Positions 6,838 through 14,457 of a DNA stretch of 53,198 nt are shown here, one piece after another. The stretch's first letter is position 1. Each line of letters starts with the position of its first letter. The position numbers were made by a program, and so were the translations under genes. Source of the DNA: Kiritimatiellia bacterium (GTDB lineage: Bacteria; Verrucomicrobiota; Kiritimatiellia; RFP12; UBA1067); NCBI GenBank assembly GCA_017406465.1, contig JAFQYM010000025.1, positions 1 through 53,198 on the forward strand, given 5' to 3'. A model generated the notes under the pieces. The model searched no databases, was not told where the DNA came from, and saw only the letters and a list, made by a program, of their open reading frames with translations.

Positions 6838-8199
6838 CTAGTTCTCACCGTAGACGTTGGCGCGTGCTGGCCAGAGACAGGCAAAAAGCACCGCTCCTAC
6901 CGCAGCAACGGCAATCATAACCATTACCGGCAGACGCCAGCCACCCGACGACTGTGCAAGATTACCACAGACCTTGCCCGCCACCGACACTCCAACGTAG
7001 GAAAAAAGCGACACAAATCCGATGGCAGTGCCGGCAAACCGCTTTGTGGCAAAGTTCGTCGCCGTAACACCGGTGAGCGCCTGAGGCCCATATAGGCAAA
7101 AACCACTGATGCACAGAGCCGCAGCTCCGGCGAGTCCAGCAGGAAGAACCCAGAATCCGGCCAAGAGCACAGCGGTAAGCACCATGAGGAAGACACAGAG
7201 CCGAGGCGCCCTTCCTCCAAAAAATCGGTCTGTCGCCCAGCCGGCGAACAGCATGCCCGCTATTCCGGCGAACTCGAAAAGCATGATGACCGTCCCAGTC
7301 TCGCTCGGATCAAGACCCTTCGCCTCCTGAAGCATCGTGGGGCCCCAATCGGCGACGAGCGCCCGAACGGCATTGATCGTGAAGTTGATGAAGCCGAGCA
7401 TCCAGATCACTGGATTCAAGAAGACCATCTTCATTGTGGAATTCCCGCCACACTCAACTCCAAGCTCTCCGCTTTCAACTCTCAGCTCCGTTCCCGGCAA
7501 ATCCGGCAGACCCTCCTCTTTTGGAGTCCCGGGCAGCCAAAAGAGCATCAGGACAAGGCCAAGAAATCCAAGAATCGCCATCGCCCAGAAGCACCAGCGC
7601 CACATCCCGACGCCCTGGTTTGCCGCGCCGATTGCGCCAAGCCCCATGATGACGCCGCATATTTTGGCGACAAGCCCGCCGCCAACGGAATGCGAAGTAT
7701 TCCAGACGCTCATCTTCGTAGCAAGCTCCTTCGGCGGAATCCAGAACGCAATCAGCTTTGCGCACGGCGGAAAGCCCGTCCCCTGAAAGAACTGATTGAG
7801 GACAAGAAGGAGTCCGAACGTCCACACAAGAGCCGCTCCGTTCCCAGTTCCCGGCTCCCCGTTCCCCATCATCGCCGCAATCTGCGGGGCAAATCCAAAC
7901 GCGACATTGACGAGCGCACAGGCAAGAAGACCGAGACACAGCATCCTCTTCGGGTTCACGCGGTCGCCGACTATGCCGTTGACGAACTTGGAAATGCCGT
8001 AGACAATTCCGCCCCAAAACAGGAAGTTCCCAAGCATCGACTTGGAGATGCCGCAGTCCTGCTGGAGTCCCGGCATTGCGAAGGAGAAATTCTTCCGCAT
8101 GAAGTAAAACAGAGTATAGCCCACCATCGTGGCGAAGAGCATCCGCCACTGCATGCGCGAGAACCGCCGATTCGTCTGCTCGTCCTTAAAAAGCCTCAT
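6838..8199 (-). CDS. OPA-family (GlpT/UhpT-like) organophosphate transporter
   Basis: 453 residues of the major facilitator superfamily with 12 expected membrane helices. The N-terminal FSRMQWRMLFATMVGYTLFYFMRKNFSFAMPGL segment contains the YxxxYxxRKNF-like signature of organophosphate:phosphate antiporters, which import glycerol-3-phosphate, hexose-phosphates or phosphoglycerate. Its ATG overlaps the GH2-GDPD stop (ATGA), so it is the last gene of that operon. Two loops carry in-frame repeat inserts: GNGEPGTGNG between helices 3 and 4 (nt 7838-7867) and ELRVESGELGVECGG in the central loop (nt 7451-7498). Family call is confident; substrate is inferred from the GDPD neighbour. Confidence 0.88.
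   Translation of the reverse strand: MRLFKDEQTNRRFSRMQWRMLFATMVGYTLFYFMRKNFSFAMPGLQQDCGISKSMLGNFLFWGGIVYGISKFVNGIVGDRVNPKRMLCLGLLACALVNVAFGFAPQIAAMMGNGEPGTGNGAALVWTFGLLLVLNQFFQGTGFPPCAKLIAFWIPPKELATKMSVWNTSHSVGGGLVAKICGVIMGLGAIGAANQGVGMWRWCFWAMAILGFLGLVLMLFWLPGTPKEEGLPDLPGTELRVESGELGVECGGNSTMKMVFLNPVIWMLGFINFTINAVRALVADWGPTMLQEAKGLDPSETGTVIMLFEFAGIAGMLFAGWATDRFFGGRAPRLCVFLMVLTAVLLAGFWVLPAGLAGAAALCISGFCLYGPQALTGVTATNFATKRFAGTAIGFVSLFSYVGVSVAGKVCGNLAQSSGGWRLPVMVMIAVAAVGAVLFACLWPARANVYGEN
7451..7498. repeat. in-frame GTTGAGAG-type repeat in the transporter gene
   Basis: Read on the minus strand this is a string of GAGAGTTGAAAG, GGAGAGCTTGGAG and TTGAGTG units encoding ELRVESGELGVECGG. It lies in the central cytoplasmic loop of the transporter, where length change is tolerated. 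It resembles the intergenic repeats at 2171-2205 and 47538-47566. Confidence 0.6.
7838..7867. repeat. in-frame CCGTTCCC repeat, copy 1
   Basis: A 30-bp stretch of CCGTTCCC-like units that matches 10208-10237 at 26 of 30 positions. In the transporter frame it encodes GNGEPGTGNG, in the loop after the third membrane helix. Confidence 0.7.
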
Positions 8200-10922
8200 T
8201 TCCGATCCTTGAGCTTGCGTATGACCGAGAACATCACGCTCGGGTAGTCGGTGGAGAATCCATCGCAGCCAAGCTCATGCAGCTTGAAATAGACCTCCTC
8301 TGTCTCGCCGCCCTCGAAGGGAATCGAGCAGACGGGTATTCCGTTGGCATGGAACTCCGCGATGATCTTCCTGAGGTACGACGCGCGCGGGACAAACGGC
8401 TCATCCGCCTTCGGGTCGTAGTAGGTGTGAAGCGACACGGCCGACACGCCCTTGAAGTGGTTGGCTCGCATTTCGTCCATCTTCTTCTCGAAGTGCTCCT
8501 CGAAGCGCGCGATGTCCTCCGCCGTGTGCTTGGGCTTCGGCCATGTGCCTATCCAGATCAGCGTCTTTCCGCCGTTCGTAGCCCTGTTCCAGTCAAGCGC
8601 CTTCTGATAGTCCTGTCCCGTATAGTATATCTGGTCAAGAACGCCCGCCTCGCGTGCCTTCTCTGCGATGTACTCAGGACCAGCCCCCTTCTCGTCGACG
8701 AAGCAGAGATACGTAGGATGTCCCTTCATCGCGGCAAACGTCGCCTCGATCGTCGGGATGCGGTGGTGCGAGAACTTCGGGTCGAGATAGCTGCCGACGT
8801 CGACGTTCTTGATCTCGTCCCACGTGAGTTCCTTCGAAACCGACTTCCCGGCGAGCGCGGCGGATATGCCGCGCCCCGTGCGCTTCAGGTTGTCGTCGTG
8901 CAGCATTACGCCTACGCCGTCCTTCGTCTTGCGGCAGTCGCATTCGAGCGCCGAGCCGTTCTCCCAGCACCACGTGAACGTGTCGAGCGTGTTGTCCGGA
9001 CGCTCCAATTTTCCGCCGCCGCGATGTACGTGGCTGAGGTGGAGAAGCCCTGTGCGCGGCGCATCGAGCGCGCGGCGAATCACCTCGGCATGTGCCTTCT
9101 TCAGCACCTCGGGGTTGTACTTGAGGACCTTTCGGTCGTATGTGAGGAGTCCGTTTATCTCGATCTCAACGTCGGTCGTCTGCGTGTAGACGCTGCCGCC
9201 AAGCCCCCACTCGGCGAGCTGGCCGAGCCTGTCCATAAGGCCAAGGTATGTCTTCTCCAGCCCCTCGCGCGTCTTCGTGTCCTCTATGCCGCCGTAGCCC
9301 CAGTTGCCCTTGCCGTCCTTCGGCTCCTTCCATAGATGGTCGGGGACGGGATGGCCGAGTCCGCCAAACTCGCCGAGGAAGGAGATGCGCCTGTCGTTGA
9401 CCGCAAACATCGTCGGGCCGCGGTAAAGATGCATGTCCACCGTGTCCGCCGCCTCGCAGACCCCGTCGGGCTTGTGCTGGGTAAGCACGCGCTTCTCCCA
9501 TTTCCACCCTTCTGGCAGGAGGTGCCCGCCTTCCCAGTCCCAGCATCCGCTGGGCGCGTTGACGAGGCGCGTCGGGTCATGACGCTTCGTGAAGTCGAGC
9601 ATCGAATGCGTCAGGAACTCGCCGGGCTGGCTCCAGCCCTCGTTGTAGGGGTTCCACATCACAATGCAGGTAAACGATTGGAGGTCGTCCATCATCTCCT
9701 TCATCTCCTGGCGCTGAAGCCAATAGCGCTTGACAGTATCGGCCTTGATCGGGTCCTTCCAGCTGCCGGTTCCGCTCGGCAGATCCTGTATGACGAGTAT
9801 GCCGAGCCTGTCGCACATCGCGTAGTACTGCTGCGGCTCGACCTTGATGTGCTTGCGGAGCATGTTGAAGCCGCAGTCCTTGAGCACCTTGACGTCGTAC
9901 TCCATCGCCTCTTCGGAGGGCGGCGTGAGAAGTCCATCGGGCCACCATCCCTGGTCGAGCGTACCGATCATGAAGTACGGCTTGTTGTTGAGGAAGAAGC
10001 GGAGGTATCCGTGTTCGTCCCTGCGCTTCTCGATCTTGCGCATTCCGAAATAGCCCTTGATCTCGTCCTTGCCGTACTTCGCTGTGAAGTTGTAGAGCTT
10101 CGGATTCTCCGGCGACCAAAGCGCAACGGGTGCAGGAAGGCGGATCGTGCAGGGGATTCCGGGGATGAATGTCTCGCGCAGAGGCACAGAGCCGCAGAGA
10201 ATCTCCACCGTTCCCGGTTCCCCGTTTCCCGTTCCCCTAAATGTCAGCGTCACCTCGCCCTTGTCGATGTCGGTGAAGACCTTGTAGGACTTGATGTACT
10301 TCTCCGGCACCGTCTCCATCCACACCGTCTGCCAGATTCCGGACACGCGCGTGTAGAAGCAGCCGGACGGATTGAAGCTCTGCTTTCCGCGCGAGTTGAC
10401 AAAGTCCTCGGTCGGATCCCATACGCACACCGTGAGCTCGTTCTCGCCCTTCTTCACGAAGTCCGTGATGTCTACTGTAAACGGATTCTGCCCACCCTCG
10501 TGCGGAACGTCCGTCACCTCGTCGTGTCCGATGAAGACCATCGTGCGGAAGTCGACTCCGCCGAAGTGGAGGAGAATTCTCTCGCCCGGCTTCGGATCGC
10601 ACTCGATCGTGCGCGTGTACCAGAGGAACTCGTCGGGCTTGAGGAGCCGACCGACGCCGGAGAGAGCGCTCTCTATCGGGAACGGAACGAGTATCTTTCC
10701 GTCCCACTTCTCCGGGCGTCCGGGCGTATTCGTCACGCTCGTGACGGCGTAGTCCCATTCGCCGTTCAGGTTAGTCCAATTCGCGCGCACCATCTGCGGA
10801 CGCGGATATCCGCGCCATGCATTCTCGGGCGCAACCTTCTCGCCCCATTCCGTCATCATCGGCGCCGTTTGCGCCAGTCCCGCAACCATAGCTGACAAAG
10901 CGGCAATCGTTATCTTTTTCAT
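8196..10922 (-). CDS. secreted GH2 glycosidase fused to a glycerophosphodiester phosphodiesterase
   Basis: 908 residues. The signal peptide follows ATG 10922 (MKKITIAALSAMVAGLAQTA), chosen over an upstream ATG because GGAGG lies just before it. Residues about 30-620 are a GH2 enzyme: sugar-binding domain (NLNGEWDYAV), immunoglobulin-like domain, then a TIM barrel with acid/base Glu in WNPYNEGW (about 428) and nucleophile Glu in FLGEFGG (about 517). Residues about 630-908 are a GDPD domain: HVHRGGG, DNTLDTF, LECDCRKTKDG (the ExD metal pair), LHDDNLKRT and a closing GCDGFSTDYP. GDPD enzymes release glycerol-3-phosphate from glycerophosphodiesters. The fusion suggests one substrate carrying both a glycosidic bond and a phosphodiester. 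An ATGA overlap joins it to an organophosphate transporter. A repeat insert encodes TGNGEPGT near residue 235. Confidence 0.92.
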   Translation of the reverse strand: MKKITIAALSAMVAGLAQTAPMMTEWGEKVAPENAWRGYPRPQMVRANWTNLNGEWDYAVTSVTNTPGRPEKWDGKILVPFPIESALSGVGRLLKPDEFLWYTRTIECDPKPGERILLHFGGVDFRTMVFIGHDEVTDVPHEGGQNPFTVDITDFVKKGENELTVCVWDPTEDFVNSRGKQSFNPSGCFYTRVSGIWQTVWMETVPEKYIKSYKVFTDIDKGEVTLTFRGTGNGEPGTVEILCGSVPLRETFIPGIPCTIRLPAPVALWSPENPKLYNFTAKYGKDEIKGYFGMRKIEKRRDEHGYLRFFLNNKPYFMIGTLDQGWWPDGLLTPPSEEAMEYDVKVLKDCGFNMLRKHIKVEPQQYYAMCDRLGILVIQDLPSGTGSWKDPIKADTVKRYWLQRQEMKEMMDDLQSFTCIVMWNPYNEGWSQPGEFLTHSMLDFTKRHDPTRLVNAPSGCWDWEGGHLLPEGWKWEKRVLTQHKPDGVCEAADTVDMHLYRGPTMFAVNDRRISFLGEFGGLGHPVPDHLWKEPKDGKGNWGYGGIEDTKTREGLEKTYLGLMDRLGQLAEWGLGGSVYTQTTDVEIEINGLLTYDRKVLKYNPEVLKKAHAEVIRRALDAPRTGLLHLSHVHRGGGKLERPDNTLDTFTWCWENGSALECDCRKTKDGVGVMLHDDNLKRTGRGISAALAGKSVSKELTWDEIKNVDVGSYLDPKFSHHRIPTIEATFAAMKGHPTYLCFVDEKGAGPEYIAEKAREAGVLDQIYYTGQDYQKALDWNRATNGGKTLIWIGTWPKPKHTAEDIARFEEHFEKKMDEMRANHFKGVSAVSLHTYYDPKADEPFVPRASYLRKIIAEFHANGIPVCSIPFEGGETEEVYFKLHELGCDGFSTDYPSVMFSVIRKLKDRK
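10208..10237. repeat. in-frame CCGTTCCC repeat, copy 2
   Basis: 30 bp of CCGTTCCC/GGTTCCCC/GTTTCCC units, 26 of 30 identical to 7838-7867. It encodes RGTGNGEPGT in the non-catalytic beta-domain region of the GH2 part, between TLTF and VEIL strands, so it probably extends a surface loop. Confidence 0.7.
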
Positions 10923-10957
10923 TGCAGACCTCCGTTCGCACTTAGAAACCTTTGTGT

Positions 10958-11914
10958 TCACTCCCTTTTGAAAAGTCGATCAACAAGCGAAGCGGACGGC
11001 GGTGCGCCGCCAGGCATCGTGCAGGCCGCGGAACCTGCGGCAACCGCCCAGCCGGCGGCATCGCGGGACAAAACGCCTGCTCCCTCACCATCTACACGTT
11101 CTACATGTTCTACACGGCTCAAATCTGCTTCCCCGAACACGCGCCAACACCATTCCGCAAGCAACGTGTCGCCTGCGGCGGTCGTGTCGACGACATCGAT
11201 CTTCGGCGCGGCGACGAACTCACCGTCGAACCACGCCCCCGCGCCGCCATCGGAGATTATCACATGCGCCACCTTTTCGCGCAGAATGTCCGTCGCCTTC
11301 GCGAACTCACTGGGCGCCTTCGGAACAAAACCGACAAGCGGCTCGCACTCCTCGGCATTCGGCTTGATCACATCGGGATGCGCCTTGACACCCTCCACGA
11401 GCGCAGCGCCGCTAGCATCAAGCACGACCGTAAAGCCAAGCGATTTGAGGCGCGCGACGGCACTGGCGTAGAAATCCTTCGGAACAACAGGCGGCAACGA
11501 GCCCGAGAGAATAGCGACCGCGGACGAAGAGAAAGACGAAAGAGACAGAAGCGAATCAAGGGACGGCACTGCGGCAAGCCCGGGAAATGCCGCGCGGTTG
11601 AGCTTCACGGAGCCGCCCGGCCATACGATCATCTCGTTTCGCCGCGTTGCGCCGGGAACGCGCACGAATCTGTCCCCGATGGCGTACTTCGCAAGCTCCT
11701 TCGCGAAAGGCCTGTCGTTGTCCTCGCCAAGAAGTCCGCCGCAGGCGACTTCCGCGCCCCTGATTGCCAACCAGCGCGCAACGTTGACGGCCTTGCCGCC
11801 GACATTCTCCTCCTCTACGACATCCTTGAAGATTTCGCCTTCGCCCTTCGGCGCAGACGGCAGCCTCACCGTTGCGTCAATCGCAGGGCTCATGCATAGG
11901 CAGAAGAATTTCAT
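10958..11914 (-). CDS. PfkB-family sugar kinase (FruK/LacC type)
   Basis: 318 residues from ATG 11914, which overlaps the stop of the beta-helix gene (ATGA). The N-terminus FCLCMSPAIDATVRLP matches the LNPAIDxTV opening of 1-phosphofructokinase and tagatose-6-phosphate kinases. VGGKAVNVARWLA is the substrate-binding PfkB signature 1. DTTAAGDTLLAEW is signature 2 with the catalytic Asp (the usual GAGD reads AAGD). It probably phosphorylates a sugar phosphate or sugar released by the GH2-GDPD operon. The GH2-GDPD gene follows after 35 nt. Exact substrate unknown. Confidence 0.88.
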   Translation of the reverse strand: MKFFCLCMSPAIDATVRLPSAPKGEGEIFKDVVEEENVGGKAVNVARWLAIRGAEVACGGLLGEDNDRPFAKELAKYAIGDRFVRVPGATRRNEMIVWPGGSVKLNRAAFPGLAAVPSLDSLLSLSSFSSSAVAILSGSLPPVVPKDFYASAVARLKSLGFTVVLDASGAALVEGVKAHPDVIKPNAEECEPLVGFVPKAPSEFAKATDILREKVAHVIISDGGAGAWFDGEFVAAPKIDVVDTTAAGDTLLAEWCWRVFGEADLSRVEHVERVDGEGAGVLSRDAAGWAVAAGSAACTMPGGAPPSASLVDRLFKRE

Positions 11915-13035
11915 GGCGCGTGAACAACTCCCTGAAGATAGTCCTTGTAGACCGTGTCGTCCTTGCGGACAAGACCCATGTTGATGCGCGGATCGCGCAG
12001 ATAGCCGCACCCGCCCTTTTCCCCGACGTCCAGGACTGTATTGACGGCCTCTGAGTTCTTGAATCCGATCTGCATGTTCTCGATCTGCGCGAGAAATCTC
12101 CCTACACATTTCACCGCCGTATGCCGGCGGCCCTTCGTTGGAGCATACCAGAACACGATGCATGCGTCCATCACGGTGTTCCCCGCAGTGCGTCCAAACA
12201 GAAATCCGGTCGAGAAATGGTCGCTGTAGCAGCGGTCGTAGCTGTTGTTGCGCGAATCGTCCACAAAACCGGCGCTGCCGTCGTACTGGTCCATCGGGCT
12301 CGTGTAGAGCGGATGCAGATTGCGCATGAGGTTTGCCGCGGCCGAACGCGTCAACTTGACGCCGATCTGCATGTCGGCGATGCGCATGTTCGCAAGGGTG
12401 TTGTCGCACGCGTCGATCAGGACGCCGATTGACCCTGGCTTTTTGTTCCCGACGATGTTCACGTCCGATATGTCGCAGTCGGACGAGTTGTTGTTTGCGC
12501 CATGCTTGATGTGGAGACCGAGGCTCACGAACTTCATGGAAACGTCGCGCACCTTCGTCTCGCGGCCCGAGTCGATGGAGATGCCCTTCGCGACGCCGCT
12601 GCCGTCGATGACGCCGCCGGTGAACGAATAGCAGCTCCCGACAACGCGGATGTTGTTCGCCGGATGTATCCCGCCCAGGCGCACCATTGCCTCCGTGTTC
12701 GTCCATCCGGGCGCGGCCTTCAGGACGGCGTAGTTGGAGAGGCGCAGGTCTACGCTCCGCTTGGGATCGGCTGGCGTGCAGATCGGCTTGGAAATGAGAT
12801 ACGTTCCGTCCGGGAACCAGATTGTCCTGTTTGGATGTTCGTCGATGACGCGCTGGATTCTGTCTGCGACGTCCGTCTTCCCGTCGGTCGGCATGAAGTC
12901 AGCTGCAGAGACAACGCCGTCGGCATGGTAGGGCGTGCTCTCCGAGCGCGCCTCCGCGGCGAAAATCAGCGCCACCGCCGCAACCAAGAGGAGCGCACAT
13001 GGAGACGCGGCATTCCTCTCTTTGGAACTCTTCAA
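11911..13035 (-). CDS. secreted right-handed beta-helix (pectate-lyase-3-like) protein
   Basis: 374 residues with a signal peptide near residues 8-28 (CALLLVAAVALIFAAEA). After it comes a TDVADRIQRVIDEHPNRTIWFPDGTYLI segment typical of pectate-lyase superfamily beta-helices, then repeating coil motifs such as NIRVVGSCYSFTGGVIDGSG, DCDISDVNIVG and NTLANMRIADMQIG. Such folds include polysaccharide lyases and GH28-like hydrolases; no catalytic triad is obvious. The start is TTG 13035 overlapping the SorE stop (TTGA), with AGGAG 8 nt upstream. Both its ends overlap neighbours, so it is part of the operon. Confidence 0.75.
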   Translation of the reverse strand: MKSSKERNAASPCALLLVAAVALIFAAEARSESTPYHADGVVSAADFMPTDGKTDVADRIQRVIDEHPNRTIWFPDGTYLISKPICTPADPKRSVDLRLSNYAVLKAAPGWTNTEAMVRLGGIHPANNIRVVGSCYSFTGGVIDGSGVAKGISIDSGRETKVRDVSMKFVSLGLHIKHGANNNSSDCDISDVNIVGNKKPGSIGVLIDACDNTLANMRIADMQIGVKLTRSAAANLMRNLHPLYTSPMDQYDGSAGFVDDSRNNSYDRCYSDHFSTGFLFGRTAGNTVMDACIVFWYAPTKGRRHTAVKCVGRFLAQIENMQIGFKNSEAVNTVLDVGEKGGCGYLRDPRINMGLVRKDDTVYKDYLQGVVHAP

Positions 13036-14441
13036 AGCTCAATTCTCCTTTCGACGATCTTCTCCTTCGGTACGCCGACGTCGACCTTCGGTGCGTTCGC
13101 AAGCAGGTAGTCCTCGGCCTCCTTGCACCAGAGCCCATTGTTCGCGGCGCAGAGGCGGTCAAGCTCGGCATAGAACGGATCGCCCTTCCCTTTCTCGGCA
13201 AAGTCGGCAATCGCCGTCATGGGCATGTTGACGTGCGTGTAGACGAGCCGCTTTCCGCCCGGGACCTTCGTGAGATCGAGCGTCGCCTGGAACGCGGAGT
13301 CGAGTCCGCCGACATGCGTGATCATCACCTCCGGATGGAGCAGACCCCTGCCGATCCAGTCGACGGAATCGGACATGTCCTTCACGTCGCCGCCGGAGTT
13401 GGCGACGATATGGTGGTTCATGTAGTGGATGTTGTAGAAGTTGAACATGGCGGAAAGCTTCTGGTCCGTCGGCCCCGCGAAGAAGTTGAGGCATCCGCCG
13501 AAGGCGAGCAGGTCCGAGCACTGCGTGATGAGCGCGGGAACTGCCGCGAAGAGGAAGATGTCGTCATAGCCGCCGCCAGTCGAAGTCGGGTTCGCGGCGT
13601 CGACGGGGTCATCGCTGTTCAGCGACTTGAGATAGGCGACTGGATTTTCCACGTTCTTCGTATTGACAAAACTCACGTCGACGCCGTTCACCTTCCCGGC
13701 GACAACCAACCCAGATGGCCGTTCATCGTCCTGCCCCGATGTCCGAACTGTGTTCGGAGAAAGCCCGAACATCCTCGCCGCGCGCGCGAGCCTCGCGTCG
13801 TCGATGTCGGTTACGACGAGGCGGCGCGGACGCTTCTCCGGCGAGTGGCAGGCGATGTCGATGCAGCCGAGCCCCATCGCGCCGCACCCGGCCATGAGCA
13901 GCATCGTGCCGCCGTTCTCGATGCCCATCTCGTGTACGTGCGAACCAAATGCGTGGTGATAGTTCGTGCGGAACGCCGAGACGATGCAGCTTATCGGCTC
14001 GGCGAGAGAGCACTTGAAGTACGCGTCGCCGTCGTAAGGCAGAAGACAGCCCATCTCCATGACTATCGACGGAAGATACACGCACGTCGTCTCGCCGCCG
14101 ATCGAATGCCACGCATACCCCATCGTCTCGAGTTCGTGTCCGGGAATGTTGAAGGCGGGCTGTATGCACACATGCTGCCCGACGCTGAACTGCCCAGCCC
14201 ACTTCGTCCCGACTTCGCGCACAATACCAGAGACTTCGTGCCCGAACATAATCGGATTCGTCGCGATGTCCTTCGGCACCCTCTTGTGTCCGGTGCCGAG
14301 CGACAGCGCCTTGTAGTCGCTGAGGCAGATCGTGTTCGTCACGATCTCGACGACGACTCCGTCTTCGCCCGCTCCCTCCAGCTCGACGTCCTCAAGCTTG
14401 GCATCGCCGGCCGCATACAGTCTCCATGCCTTTGCATTCAT
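13032..14441 (-). CDS. SorE-like zinc-type alcohol dehydrogenase (sorbose-1-phosphate reductase family)
   Basis: 469 residues of the medium-chain dehydrogenase family. Similarity to SorE runs along the length: CLSDYKALSLGTGHKRVPKD, PIMFGHEVSGIV, GGETTCVYLPS, EPISCIVSAFRTNYHH, a nucleotide loop GCGAMGLGCIDIA with LVVTDID, GCLNFFAGPTDQKLSAMFNFYNIHY, and a final LWCKEAEDYLLANAP. SorE reduces L-sorbose-1-phosphate to glucitol-6-phosphate. It lies 16 nt after the phytase-domain gene and overlaps the next gene by four bases. With the PfkB kinase it suggests handling of a keto-sugar phosphate or polyol phosphate. The exact substrate is inferred. Confidence 0.82.
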   Translation of the reverse strand: MNAKAWRLYAAGDAKLEDVELEGAGEDGVVVEIVTNTICLSDYKALSLGTGHKRVPKDIATNPIMFGHEVSGIVREVGTKWAGQFSVGQHVCIQPAFNIPGHELETMGYAWHSIGGETTCVYLPSIVMEMGCLLPYDGDAYFKCSLAEPISCIVSAFRTNYHHAFGSHVHEMGIENGGTMLLMAGCGAMGLGCIDIACHSPEKRPRRLVVTDIDDARLARAARMFGLSPNTVRTSGQDDERPSGLVVAGKVNGVDVSFVNTKNVENPVAYLKSLNSDDPVDAANPTSTGGGYDDIFLFAAVPALITQCSDLLAFGGCLNFFAGPTDQKLSAMFNFYNIHYMNHHIVANSGGDVKDMSDSVDWIGRGLLHPEVMITHVGGLDSAFQATLDLTKVPGGKRLVYTHVNMPMTAIADFAEKGKGDPFYAELDRLCAANNGLWCKEAEDYLLANAPKVDVGVPKEKIVERRIEL

Positions 14442-14457
14442 CCCATCTTCCTTTCTA

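Noticed and set aside
9336..10895. 519-codon open frame on the plus strand opposite the GH2-GDPD gene
   Set aside because: It is an antisense shadow produced by high-GC codon use: no family resemblance, no promoter or ribosome binding site. The GH2-GDPD frame has clear motifs throughout.
10958..12706. A 582-residue protein extending the PfkB kinase upstream
   Set aside because: The N-terminal part is an out-of-frame reading of the beta-helix gene. The kinase starts cleanly at ATG 11914 with an ATGA overlap.
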